A program made the position numbers and the translations under genes. Shown here one piece after another: positions 8,657 through 16,813 of a DNA stretch of 64,000 nt. How positions within the stretch are numbered: the first letter of the stretch is position 1; each line of letters begins with the position of its first letter. The notes under the pieces are model-generated. The model was not told where the DNA came from, searched no databases, and saw nothing but the letters and a program-made list of their open reading frames with translations. Source of the DNA: Candidatus Electrothrix communis (GTDB taxonomy: Bacteria; Desulfobacterota; Desulfobulbia; Desulfobulbales; Desulfobulbaceae); contig CP130629.1 of assembly GCA_030644725.1 (NCBI GenBank), positions 923,572 to 987,571 on the forward strand, given 5' to 3'.

Positions 8657-9688
8657 TTACTCAAAAGGCTGGGGACGCGGGGTATTATCGGTTGAAGGTG
8701 GCAGGGTCGGCAGCATAAACGAGGGCTGGTCGCCGGTGAGTGTTTTTAGGAAAGCAACAATCCGGGCATTGTCTTCCTTGCTCAATTTTTTATCCAGTTG
8801 GTGACGGGCCATAGTATCGACGGCATCAGGCAGGGTTTGGACCCCTCCGTCATGGAAGTACGGGTAGGTCAGCTCAATATTACGCAGGGTAGGCACTTTG
8901 AACATGAAACGATGTATATCCTTGCCGGTTACATCCTTGCGACCCTCAGTCGGGCTCTGGCTCTTGGCCTTGTATTCTTCCGCGACCCCCATTTTCGCGA
9001 AAGAAGCACTGTTCATGGCTGCACCGTAATGGCAGGAAATACAGCCTGAATCCATAAAGAGTTTATAACCAGCCTGCTCTTCAGCGGTTAAGATCTCTTT
9101 GTCACCCTGCAACCATTTATCAAAGCGGGAGTTCGGAGTAACCAAGGTTTTTTCAAACTCGGCAATGGCATCGGTGACCTGATCGATATCAACTTTATCG
9201 TTGCCAAAGACTTTTTTGAACTCAGCAACATAACCGGGAATGGATTGGAGTACCTCTTCCGCCAAATCATGGGTAAAGGCCATTTCACCGGGATTGGCAA
9301 TGGGGCCGCCTGCCTGATCCTTGAGGGTATGGGCTCGGCCGTCCCAGAATTGAACAAAATTCATGCTGGAATTAAGGACGGTCGGGGAGTTAATCGGGCC
9401 TTGCTGCCAGTCATGGCCGATGGAGGTTTTTAGGTTATCTGTGCCGCCCCTGCTCAGGTTATGGCAGGAGTTGCAGGAGATGAATCCTGATTTGGAGAGA
9501 CGGGGATCAAAAAAGAGTTTTTTGCCCAGTTCGGCCATTTCCTGATTAATACCTGTGGCCGGGGCAATGGGTTCAAGCTGTTTGTCGGCAGCTCCGGCTC
9601 CGGAAACTTCGACTTCGGCAGCTCCAACTGTACTCGCACTCAGAGAGACCATACCGGCCAGGAGAAAGATGCCTGCTGTTTTTTTCAT
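8657..9688 (-). CDS. Di-heme cytochrome c peroxidase, paralogue 2
   Basis: The protein has 343 residues from the ATG at 9688, which has GAGG seven bases upstream. An in-frame ATG at 9715 would add nine residues without a good site. It has a signal peptide (MKKTAGIFLLAGMVSLSAS) and two heme motifs, CNSCH and CISCH. The whole body is very close to its two neighbours, including GPINSPTVLNSSMNFVQFWD and ELTYPYFHDGG. The predicted role is periplasmic peroxide reduction. The strong similarity of all three genes indicates tandem duplication. Its linker after the signal peptide is distinct, which may change membrane tethering or partner choice. Confidence 0.93.
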   Translation of the reverse strand: MKKTAGIFLLAGMVSLSASTVGAAEVEVSGAGAADKQLEPIAPATGINQEMAELGKKLFFDPRLSKSGFISCNSCHNLSRGGTDNLKTSIGHDWQQGPINSPTVLNSSMNFVQFWDGRAHTLKDQAGGPIANPGEMAFTHDLAEEVLQSIPGYVAEFKKVFGNDKVDIDQVTDAIAEFEKTLVTPNSRFDKWLQGDKEILTAEEQAGYKLFMDSGCISCHYGAAMNSASFAKMGVAEEYKAKSQSPTEGRKDVTGKDIHRFMFKVPTLRNIELTYPYFHDGGVQTLPDAVDTMARHQLDKKLSKEDNARIVAFLKTLTGDQPSFMLPTLPPSTDNTPRPQPFE

Positions 9689-9723
9689 ATATTTTGCCTC
9701 AAAAAAATTCTTCAAAAAAGAAT

Positions 9724-9740
9724 CCCCGGCTAAGCCAGGG
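9724..9740. repeat. GC-rich hairpin between peroxidase genes 3 and 2
   Basis: CCCCGGC-TAA-GCCAGGG forms an imperfect stem resembling 8609-8625. On the minus strand it is followed by ATTCTTTTTT, so it could act as a partial terminator or attenuator inside the peroxidase operon. Confidence 0.45.
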
Positions 9741-9788
9741 ATAAAAAGTACAGATCAATTTTTTGTCATAAGAGATATCATATCGCTT

Positions 9789-10784
9789 TTACTCAAAGGG
9801 TTTCGGCGGCGGAGTCTTTTCGCTTGAGGGCGGCAGGAGGGGCAGGGTGAACGCAGGCTGGTCACCGGTCAGGGTTTTGAGAAAGGCCACGATCTGGGTG
9901 TTCTGCTCTTCTGTGAATTTGGCCCCCAGTTGCAGGCGACCCATGACATCAACAGCCTCGGTCAGGGTCTCGGCCTCGCCGTCATGGAAGTACGGGTAGG
10001 TCAGCTCTACATTACGCAGGGTCGGAACCTTAAAAGCAAAGCGATCTTCATCCTTGCCTGTTACAGCCATACGGCCTTTAGTTGGGCTCTTGGAGTTATA
10101 CTCTTCCATTACACCCATTTTCTGGAAAGAAGACCCGCCCATTGCCTCGCCGTAATGGCAGGAGATACAACCGGAATCCTTAAACAGTTTATAACCGGCC
10201 TGCTCATCAGCGGTCAGGACGTCTTTTTTCCCGCCCAGCCATTGGTCAAAACGGGAATTCGGGGTAACTAGGGTTTTTTCAAATTCAGCAATGGCATCGG
10301 TGACCCGATCGATATTGACCTTATTATCGCCGAAGACCTGCTTGAACTCGGTCACGTAGCCGGGAATGGATTCCAGGACATCCTGGGCCAGATCATGGGT
10401 AAAGGCCATTTCGCCGGGATTGGCAATAGGGCCACCGGCCTGATCCTTCAGAGTTTCCGCCCGTCCGTCCCAGAACTGAACAAAGTTCAAGCTGGAGTTG
10501 AGCACAGTGGGCGCGTTAATCGGGCCTTGCTGCCAGTTATGGCCGATAGAGGTTTTCAGGTTGTCTGTTCCACCCATGCTTAGGTTATGACAGGAATTAC
10601 AAGAAATAAATCCTGACTTGGAAAGACGGGGATCAAAAAAGAGCTTCTTGCCGAGTTCGGCCTTGGCTGCATTGATTCCCTGCGCTGGTGCAATAGGTTT
10701 GATGGGTTCCTCTGCGGCAGCATTGCCTGCTGCACCCAAGAGAGCCATACAAAGAAATGACATCACCCCTGTTTTGACCTTCAT
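9789..10784 (-). CDS. Di-heme cytochrome c peroxidase, paralogue 3
   Basis: The 331-residue protein is the promoter-proximal gene of the three. It has a signal peptide (MKVKTGVMSFLCMALLGAAG...), heme motifs CNSCH and CISCH, and the same conserved blocks (NAPTVLNSSLNFVQFWDGRA, NPGEMAF, FHDGEAETL). The GGAGGAAG site before the ATG is strong. One notable change is FHDGEA in place of the FHDGGxQT seen in the other two, near the second heme region. Substitution patterns like this suggest the copies have diverged in activity or partner. Confidence 0.93.
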   Translation of the reverse strand: MKVKTGVMSFLCMALLGAAGNAAAEEPIKPIAPAQGINAAKAELGKKLFFDPRLSKSGFISCNSCHNLSMGGTDNLKTSIGHNWQQGPINAPTVLNSSLNFVQFWDGRAETLKDQAGGPIANPGEMAFTHDLAQDVLESIPGYVTEFKQVFGDNKVNIDRVTDAIAEFEKTLVTPNSRFDQWLGGKKDVLTADEQAGYKLFKDSGCISCHYGEAMGGSSFQKMGVMEEYNSKSPTKGRMAVTGKDEDRFAFKVPTLRNVELTYPYFHDGEAETLTEAVDVMGRLQLGAKFTEEQNTQIVAFLKTLTGDQPAFTLPLLPPSSEKTPPPKPFE

Positions 10785-10819
10785 GTTTCTTCCTCCTTTT
10801 TATTGGATTGTTAAGGCAT

Positions 10820-10842
10820 GCAATAGTGTTTAATAGTATTGC
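10820..10842. promoter_or_regulatory. Palindrome in the peroxidase leader (candidate operator)
   Basis: The 23-bp sequence has arms GCAATA and TATTGC with a partly symmetric AT-rich centre (GTGTTTAATAG). It lies just downstream of the predicted -10 and upstream of the first peroxidase gene, a position suited to a repressor. It does not match the FNR or PerR consensus as I know them. Confidence 0.35.
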
Positions 10843-10855
10843 TGTATTAAAAAGA

Positions 10856-10884
10856 ATTTTATATGAGAAAAAATAACAAGTCAA
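10856..10884 (-). promoter_or_regulatory. Sigma-70-type promoter of the peroxidase operon
   Basis: On the minus strand TTGACT is followed after 17 bases by TAAAAT, about 70 bp before the ATG at 10784. It is the only strong promoter-like match upstream of the three genes, so they may form one transcript. Confidence 0.6.
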
Positions 10885-10939
10885 ATAGAATGGACAAAAG
10901 AAGAAAAGAGCATGAAAGAGTGTGCAGAAGAAGAACAAA

Positions 10940-10975
10940 CAGCTTTTTCACCCGGAAAGCCGGGGGAGAAAGCTG
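10940..10975 (-). terminator. Long hairpin after the AIPR-folC-HNH unit
   Basis: Two 16-base arms (CAGCTTTTTCACCCGG and CCGGGGGAGAAAGCTG) pair at 14 of 16 positions around AAAG. On the minus strand it lies 45 bp past the HNH stop and is followed by TTTGTTCTTCTTC, so it can serve as the terminator of that unit. Confidence 0.55.
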
Positions 10976-11019
10976 CTTGTCGGTGTTTGGCGACGTTATG
11001 GGCGCTACGGGGGAGCTGG

Positions 11020-11307
11020 CTATAAGTTCTCAAGCTCCGGGGGCAGATCGGTCTTTTTCGCGGTGTTGCATTCTTTGCAACAGGGAACCAGATTCCCCTT
11101 GGTGGAGCGACCTCCTCTGGATAGGGGAATGATATGATCCATGGTCAGCTCTTTGACAGGGAATTTATGCTGACAGTAATGGCAGATACCCGGAGCGGTC
11201 GTTTGCTGCCACCAACGGGTTTTGCGTAACTCCCTGGCTTTTCTTCTTTCCGCTCGGATTGTTGAATCATCAACACCGAAACCGTAGATAAAATCTTCAT
11301 TCATCAT
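11020..11307 (-). CDS. Small HNH endonuclease
   Basis: The 95-residue protein is read from the ATG at 11307, which has AGGAGG eight bases upstream. It shows the zinc-binding pattern CHYC...CCKEC, the HNH core MDHIIPLSRGG and the N-containing stretch KGNLVPCC, as in the McrA-like HNH fold. It is a metal-dependent DNA nuclease by family. The start codon overlaps the folC stop, so translation is coupled. Stand-alone HNH proteins of this size are common and their role varies (repair, phage defence or mobile element). Close linkage to an AIPR gene is suggestive only. Confidence 0.85.
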   Translation of the reverse strand: MMNEDFIYGFGVDDSTIRAERRKARELRKTRWWQQTTAPGICHYCQHKFPVKELTMDHIIPLSRGGRSTKGNLVPCCKECNTAKKTDLPPELENL

Positions 11308-12619
11308 CGACAAGTCCTCCTAATAACAGCTGTCGAGCTGTTCCTACAAGATACAGTGAACCGGCAATACAGATCAGGTCACGGCTGCTCGCCAGAATAC
11401 GGGCTTGTTTCAGAGCAGCCGGTACAGTTTCTTTGCAGACCACCTTTTGATGCATAGCAGTGGGCAGGCTGGCCTTGAGCTGATTGGTCCGAGCCGAACG
11501 TTCCGACTCCGGCCGGGTAAAAATAATAATATCCGCCTGCGGGGCAATTTCACGCAGGGTGGTGCGCAGGTCTTTATCGTTCATCGCCCCCCAAACCAAG
11601 ATCAGACGATTGCGGGAAAAATCGCGCAGGGCATGCTTCAGGGCCTTGACCCCGGCTGGGTTATGGGCCCCGTCCAGGAGGAAATTGAGTCCCTCACTCT
11701 CCACACAGACCTGCTGTCCTTGGTTATTGAGGCGAAAGAACTCCAAGCGACCCGGCCAGAAGGTTTGTTGGAGCCCAGCGCGAAGCTGTTCTTCTGTCAC
11801 TGCCCAACCCTGTTGGCGCAGGAGCTGAATGGCGGCAAGGGCCAGCGAGGCGTTGGCGACCTGATAATTGCCTCGTAGGGCCATGGGCAGCTCCGTCAGG
11901 ACCTGGCCGTCCAGGCCGTGATATTCCCAGGATTTTTTATTTTCTGGCGTGTAAGCTCCGTTGAATTCCCGACCAAAGAGAAAGAGCGGGGCCTTGCGTT
12001 CATCACAGGTTTTGCGGATGACCCTGCCGGAGTCGTCGTCTGCCACCCCGGAGACCACCGGAATGCCTTGTTTGATGATCCCGGCCTTTTCTGTGGACAC
12101 CTCTGTCAGAGTATTACCGAGATACTGCTCATGATCCATGCTCACATTGGTGATCAGGGAGAGCAGAGGCGTGACCACATTGGTGGCGTCCAAGCGACCG
12201 CCCATGCCTACTTCCAGAATGGCGCAATCCACCTTTTGCTCGGCAAACCAGAGCAGGGCCAGGGTGGTGGTGCATTCAAAATAGGTAATCTGACCGCCAT
12301 CCAGCACGTTATGGATTTTCGTGATCAGGCGGGCAAAATCCTCCTTGCTGATATAGCTGTTGCCGATCCGAAAACGCTCCCGCACCGAGCTGAGATGGGG
12401 CGAGGTGTAAAAACCGGCCTGATAACCAGCAGCAGTGAGAATGGAACAGAGCGTTGCGCCCACCGAACCCTTGCCGTTGGTGCCGCCGACATGGATGCAT
12501 TGTAGGTCGCGATGCGGATTGCCCAGTCGTTCTAAAAATCGATTCATGGAATCCAAGCCCAGTTTGATCTTGAAGAACTGAAGTTGATCCAGAAAGTTCC
12601 ATGCCTCTTGGTAATTCAT
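11297..12619 (-). CDS. folC: Folylpolyglutamate synthase / dihydrofolate synthase
   Basis: This 440-residue cytosolic enzyme of the Mur ligase superfamily adds glutamate to dihydropteroate and to folates using ATP. The P-loop GTNGKGSVG lies near residue 46, followed by SPHLSSVRERFRI, the Mg-binding EVGMGGRLDATN near residue 138, and the C-terminal Rossmann-like domain with FLLDGAHNPAG. Length is typical. The gene lies 20 bp after the AIPR-family gene and overlaps the HNH gene. A housekeeping gene held between two possible defence genes is unusual and may be incidental. Confidence 0.96.
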   Translation of the reverse strand: MNYQEAWNFLDQLQFFKIKLGLDSMNRFLERLGNPHRDLQCIHVGGTNGKGSVGATLCSILTAAGYQAGFYTSPHLSSVRERFRIGNSYISKEDFARLITKIHNVLDGGQITYFECTTTLALLWFAEQKVDCAILEVGMGGRLDATNVVTPLLSLITNVSMDHEQYLGNTLTEVSTEKAGIIKQGIPVVSGVADDDSGRVIRKTCDERKAPLFLFGREFNGAYTPENKKSWEYHGLDGQVLTELPMALRGNYQVANASLALAAIQLLRQQGWAVTEEQLRAGLQQTFWPGRLEFFRLNNQGQQVCVESEGLNFLLDGAHNPAGVKALKHALRDFSRNRLILVWGAMNDKDLRTTLREIAPQADIIIFTRPESERSARTNQLKASLPTAMHQKVVCKETVPAALKQARILASSRDLICIAGSLYLVGTARQLLLGGLVDDE

Positions 12620-12639
12620 AGGTGTTTTTTAAAAAAGGT

Positions 12640-14316
12640 TCAGCGGTTAAGGACTTCGAGCAGGTCGCCCCGACGGAATGCCGCAGCCAGCCGTTGGAGA
12701 GAGACGGTCTCTTCGTCCAAACCAAGTGCCGTAAGAGCCTGCTTCAGCCTTGCGAGTGATTTTCGGTACAGAGCTGCCTTATGCTGCTCAAAATATTCTT
12801 TCACAGCGATGAAATTTCGGTGATCCAATTTTTCCACGGTGACAATCCCGCTTTCCTCCAAAAGAAATCTCCCCAGTATCATTGCCAGAAAATGGGTAGC
12901 ATATGAGAGGAACCTCGGAGCTTCATCAGTACTGATCTTCTTTTTTCGTTCACTGTCTATAAAGCGAAAAATAAGAACTGCCAGCACCAGTTGGGCTGCA
13001 TTAAGCTGCTCATGAAAGATTATTTCGTAATATTTGCCAAAGAGTTCCTTGCCGTGAAATTTTGCCAGATGCGGTTTTCTCCGCCAGACCGTTAGCACAG
13101 CGTTGGCCGCAACACTGACCGGTAGAGCTTGCGAAGAGTTGGAGGAAATATCGCGCTTTCGCTTGTATTGCCAGCCTAACCCGGCAACAGCCCCTTCAAG
13201 TTTTTTTTGCAGAGGATCGTTGGAGCGCAGGTCTCGCAAGTCCACCGGATTCTGACTGTTGGTGGCATAGGTGATTTCGTGAATAAGGTTTTCATCTTCA
13301 TCCCCCAGCTCATAAAGTCTGACCAGCACAAAGGCGTCGTCATAATCATCAGGAAACCGGGTTAAGGTCTCTTTGATGGTCATGCAGGTTTGGCCGCCGT
13401 TGATGACTTGCAGGTCTTCGATTCGGACTGCATAATTTTCTTCCTGCAGGGCGCTGTGACGAAACTTGGTGCAGGTCATGGTGATGCCGTTGTTATAAAA
13501 ATAGAAATTCTGGCGTCTGTCCGTATGGATCAGGGTGTCTTTAATCCCCTCATTGACTCGATTCTTATGCAGACCGAGGTAGCGGCGGATATTGCGCTCC
13601 AGCAGGCGTTCACCGTGTTCTTCAAAGAGTGTCCTGATTCCATGCACCGGCATTTTCCCGATAAGCACCCGGCGAAAGTTGAATTCTTCAACAACCGCCT
13701 TCCCGAAAAGATTGATTGTAGCCTTGACCGGTTTTTGCGTCTGAGAAAGTTCAACCAGTTTATCGTGATTTACATGTTGCCAGATAACTTGTTTGCCAAA
13801 GCCTGCGACATCTATTTTCTCCTGGGCATCCTGAGCCCAGTGTTTGCCGTTATTGCAGAGAAACACCCTGACTGTCGGAATATTACCGTCCCGGACCAGA
13901 GAACGGATTTCTTCAACCTTGAGCAGAAGGATGTTTCGCAGGGAGACAGCCTTGTCAGGATCAAAAATCGAACTGATGGCATGAATCATTTTTATAACGG
14001 CATTTTCTTCAAAATTGGAGGCACCGTCCAGTTTCCGCCGGTATTTGGATTGAAAAAGGGACACAGTGAACTCACCGTCCTGTATGTCACCGACATGCAG
14101 GCCATCGATTCCCCCGTCTCCTCCGCCTTCGGTGATATATTCTAATGCCTCGAAGAAATCAATATCAAGCACCGCCTTGACGCAAAGCAGGGTGAAAGCA
14201 GCGGAGCGCAGTCGTTCTGGGTCGAGTTTCCTGCTGATCTGTTCTTCCAGCTCGTCCTGGAAATCTTCCGCAATCTTGTCGATTTGCTGGTCAATAATAC
14301 TTAAATTGATATTCAT
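12640..14316 (-). CDS. AIPR-family protein (abortive-infection/phage-resistance type)
   Basis: The 558-residue protein is read from the ATG at 14316 with GAGGAAG just upstream; a TTG at 14331 is less likely. The N-terminal region contains a nuclease-like core, EGGGDGGIDGL followed by LFQSKY, resembling PD-(D/E)xK nucleases. The middle has the family's NFYFYNNGITMTC and INGGQTCMTI blocks (about residues 260-320) and YATNSQNPVDLRDLRSND. AIPR proteins are linked to abortive infection and often lie near restriction systems. A type I RM operon lies 6 kb away. The family call is good; the phage-defence role here is inferred. Confidence 0.85.
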   Translation of the reverse strand: MNINLSIIDQQIDKIAEDFQDELEEQISRKLDPERLRSAAFTLLCVKAVLDIDFFEALEYITEGGGDGGIDGLHVGDIQDGEFTVSLFQSKYRRKLDGASNFEENAVIKMIHAISSIFDPDKAVSLRNILLLKVEEIRSLVRDGNIPTVRVFLCNNGKHWAQDAQEKIDVAGFGKQVIWQHVNHDKLVELSQTQKPVKATINLFGKAVVEEFNFRRVLIGKMPVHGIRTLFEEHGERLLERNIRRYLGLHKNRVNEGIKDTLIHTDRRQNFYFYNNGITMTCTKFRHSALQEENYAVRIEDLQVINGGQTCMTIKETLTRFPDDYDDAFVLVRLYELGDEDENLIHEITYATNSQNPVDLRDLRSNDPLQKKLEGAVAGLGWQYKRKRDISSNSSQALPVSVAANAVLTVWRRKPHLAKFHGKELFGKYYEIIFHEQLNAAQLVLAVLIFRFIDSERKKKISTDEAPRFLSYATHFLAMILGRFLLEESGIVTVEKLDHRNFIAVKEYFEQHKAALYRKSLARLKQALTALGLDEETVSLQRLAAAFRRGDLLEVLNR

Positions 14317-14616
14317 TTCAATCTTCCTCAAAAATTGATCTGTTCAACAGTCGCAACAGGCATAAACAGCGTTTTTACTTCAGCCTTCACCACTCGACCG
14401 GCGCACCTATAATAATATGTACATCGGAAATTGCCAACAGGGAAGGGTGTTGCTGTCTCGGGATAATACGGTATAATATGAAGGAACCGCGTTAATGTAT
14501 GAAAATTATTGCAGGAGAAAGCTCGGATTTTTTCTTCTGTTCGGTAAAAAACAGAGGCTTTTACTCACCCACAGCGGGATGCCCCAGCCTGATAAAAACT
14601 ACAAAGGAGAGCTACC
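14317..14616. other. Intergenic region between AIPR and cupin genes
   Basis: These 300 bases separate divergent genes. I see no gene, no strong promoter pair and no repeat of note. The only clear element is the AAAGGAG ribosome-binding site of the cupin gene near 14601. Confidence 0.4.
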
Positions 14617-14934
14617 ATGACTCACGAAATGACAGTAAAAAAACTGGCGGACATTGCGGAGTATCAGGAAGGATCGGTAGTCAGTACGACGATCATCAAT
14701 AAGCTGACCGGGACGGTTACGGTGTTTGCTTTTGATCAGGGGCAGGGCCTGAGTGAGCATACAGCAGCTTACGATGCTATGGTGCAGATTCTTGATGGCG
14801 AGGCGGAGATCACGGTTTCCGGGAAGCTATTTCAGGTGCAGGAGGGGGAGATGTTGATTATGCCTGCAAGTGAGCCCCATGCTCTGCGGGCGGTTACCCG
14901 CTTTAAGATGATGCTGACTATGATTAAATCGTAG
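14617..14934 (+). CDS. Small cupin-domain protein
   Basis: The 105-residue single-domain beta-barrel protein shows the two cupin motifs. Motif 1 is around FDQGQGLSEHTAAYDAMVQILDGEAEITV, with the metal-ligand-like His and Glu/Asp positions partly kept. Motif 2 is around EMLIMPASEPHALRAV with His. Such small cupins bind a metal and often act as isomerases, dioxygenases or sensors, and the substrate cannot be read from sequence. The ATG has a clear AAAGGAG. It stands alone, followed by a hairpin at 14951. Confidence 0.85.
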   Translation: MTHEMTVKKLADIAEYQEGSVVSTTIINKLTGTVTVFAFDQGQGLSEHTAAYDAMVQILDGEAEITVSGKLFQVQEGEMLIMPASEPHALRAVTRFKMMLTMIKS

Positions 14935-14950
14935 TTTTAAGTAGTTTATT

Positions 14951-14972
14951 ATCCCGTCCCAAGGGGCGGGAT
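14951..14972 (+). terminator. Hairpin after the cupin gene
   Basis: ATCCCGTCCC and GGGGCGGGAT pair over ten positions with one G-T wobble around AA, 17 bp past the cupin stop. No long T run follows, so termination would be weak or Rho-assisted. Confidence 0.4.
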
Positions 14973-15125
14973 AGAGGGGTGCCGTTTATAATGCTTCAGC
15001 TTTATACTTCAGTATGTTTCGCTCAGTAAAATCAATCTGAAGCCCCACAAGAATCACCTGTATCAGCAACAGAATACTGCGAGTTTAAAATCAATTGAGT
15101 GTACCCTTTCTGTATGAGAGCTAAC

Positions 15126-16257
15126 TCATATCACTTTCTTTTCCAGGTAATCATCTGCATATCCCTGGTCAATAACTTCATAATTGTAAATCTTTTCATG
15201 CTCTTTCTGCCTTTTAAAGTGCCAATACTCGACCCAATCGTTGCTTGTATATATTGATCTTAGCAACAGCATGAACTCTGCACCATCCAGAGACCATCGA
15301 CGGCCCGCTCCTTCCATTCTATTTTTCACTGTATGACCACATGTTGACTCTACGATTCCACTTCCAATCGGATAACCTTTCAATAAATACTCATCGTATT
15401 TCATCCATTGTTTGTGGTTCTCCATGTATCGTATGACAGATTGAAGGGTTTCTTGTTTCTTTTTTGATAACTGAGACTCGCGTTTTGTCATTACCTGTTT
15501 TAGGCCACCAATTACTCGCCCAACTCTTCCCTGCAAGATGGCCAACAAGTGATTGTAAACCCATTTTTGGGTTTCCGGTTTACCTTCTCCGTAAAGGGCA
15601 TTACCTGCTTTCCATAAGTATTCCACAACGTGAATAATGTCCAAAATCCCAACCCAGTTGACTCCAGACAAAAGCAATGCAATTGCACGCCATAGGCCAA
15701 GAGCTCCATCCATAACGACGACCCATGGACGTTTATTATTTCTATTTCTTCTCTGGGCATCAGTGATGATGTCACTCATCACTTCTTCTCGTGATCGTGT
15801 AAGACTGGCTTCTCGACGAATGTTTTTAGATCGTACGGGAGAATTTTCCTGCTTTTTCTTTCTTGTTTGCCTATTTTCCGGATAGACAAGATTCTCTGCT
15901 ACTTTTTCAGGCGTTCGGGTAACCTGATCAACTGTATAGCTCACACCAACCGTTGCCTCTTTTGTTTTCTGCCGTTTTTCTCCCTTGCCAAGACGAGCCT
16001 TGATTTTTGCTGCTTCTCTTTTAATGACTGGTACTCCTTTTCCATCAAATTGAACCACCTGCAACTCAGTCCCCTGTACCTTTTGCCGCAAAGTAACATT
16101 TCATTGCAGTATTGCCAATTTTTAGCACTTTTTCAAAAATAGCTCGTTCTATATCATACGCATCAAAAGTTTCCGCGTTCATTTTTACAAATTCGAAGAG
16201 GTCATTGACTTCAATTTTCCCTTCCATTATGCTTTGTTCTATAGAATATGCTTGCAT
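15126..16257 (-). pseudogene. ISKra4-family transposase with internal deletion
   Basis: The N-terminal piece (16066-16257, ending FAAKGTGD) and the main piece (15126-16091) are in different frames, joined near 16080. Family members have about 90 more residues at this point, so an internal deletion has removed them. The remaining 321-residue piece keeps the DDE domain: VVVMDGALGLW (Asp), GILDIIHVVEYLWKA, the Glu region KGYPIGSGIVESTCGHTVKNRM and RRWSLDGAEFMLLLR. Loss of the N-terminal and linker part makes it inactive. Confidence 0.8.
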
Positions 16258-16374
16258 TCTGCTCTCCTTTTTTGAGACTTTTTTACATGGTAATTATACC
16301 ATCTCAACAAGGTTGAGTAGAATGCTTTTTTGCTAATTATCTTCTATAGTTTTAGTGGGTTAGATCGTATTTCT

Positions 16375-16627
16375 GTAACTTCTCAATAAGTGCTGGTAAG
16401 GTTGGTTTTTATCGAACTTTTAAACAGTTGCGCCACTGTCAAAATGTCACAAAATCACTGCGTCAGAAAACACCCATAAAACACAAATCAATGAAATTAT
16501 TTAATTTTTGTATTTTGACCGCTTTTAAAATAGCAATTTTTGGGTTCAAAGCACCGTTTTTACGTTATCGTCAACCCATTGATTGTACGTTTAAATATTG
16601 ATTTGTCAGCACTTGTTGAGAAGTTAC
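16375..16627. mobile_element. 253-bp MITE with IS66-like terminal repeats
   Basis: The terminal inverted repeats are GTAACTTCTCAATAAGTGCT(GG) on the left and the complement of CAGCACTTGTTGAGAAGTTAC on the right, with one mismatch. The left one equals the right end of the IS66-like element at 7423-7444. It contains no gene. The 8-bp target duplication GTATTTCT is at 16367-16374 on the left. Its right copy is split by the second MITE and reads GTATTTC (16628-16634) plus T (16774). Eight-base duplications are the rule for IS66. Confidence 0.8.
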
Positions 16628-16634
16628 GTATTTC

Positions 16635-16765
16635 GGGCTTGGTTCTAAGTTCGGCCAATTAATTTACGACTGACATTTGATGCGCAAATAAGATCACAAA
16701 ATTAGCAGAATATCCGTAGAGGCACAGGTTGTTTTTGCACAATGGCCGAAGTTAGAACCAAGCCC
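16635..16765. mobile_element. 131-bp MITE inserted at the edge of the first MITE
   Basis: The terminal inverted repeats of about 24 bp start GGGCTTGGTTCTAAGTTCGG on the left. The right end is the complement of a sequence starting CAATGGCCGAAGTTAGAACC. It is flanked by perfect 8-bp direct repeats CGTATTTC (16627-16634 and 16766-16773). There is no coding capacity. A truncated relative lies at 4420-4472. No transposase with these ends is in the window. Confidence 0.82.
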
Positions 16766-16813
16766 CGTATTTCTTATATTCTTTGGGGGCTCACAGAAAA
16801 AGGGTACACTCAA

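Larger units (their letters stand above)
15095..16813 (-). mobile_element. Decayed ISKra4-type element with inserted MITEs
   Basis: Imperfect terminal repeats, TTGAGTGTACCCTTTCTGT at 15095 and the complement of CAGAAAAAGGGTACACTCAA ending near 16813, enclose the transposase remnant at 15126-16257. Two small elements (16375-16627 and 16635-16765) are inserted between the transposase start and the right terminal repeat. Without them the element would be about 1.3 kb. Confidence 0.7.
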
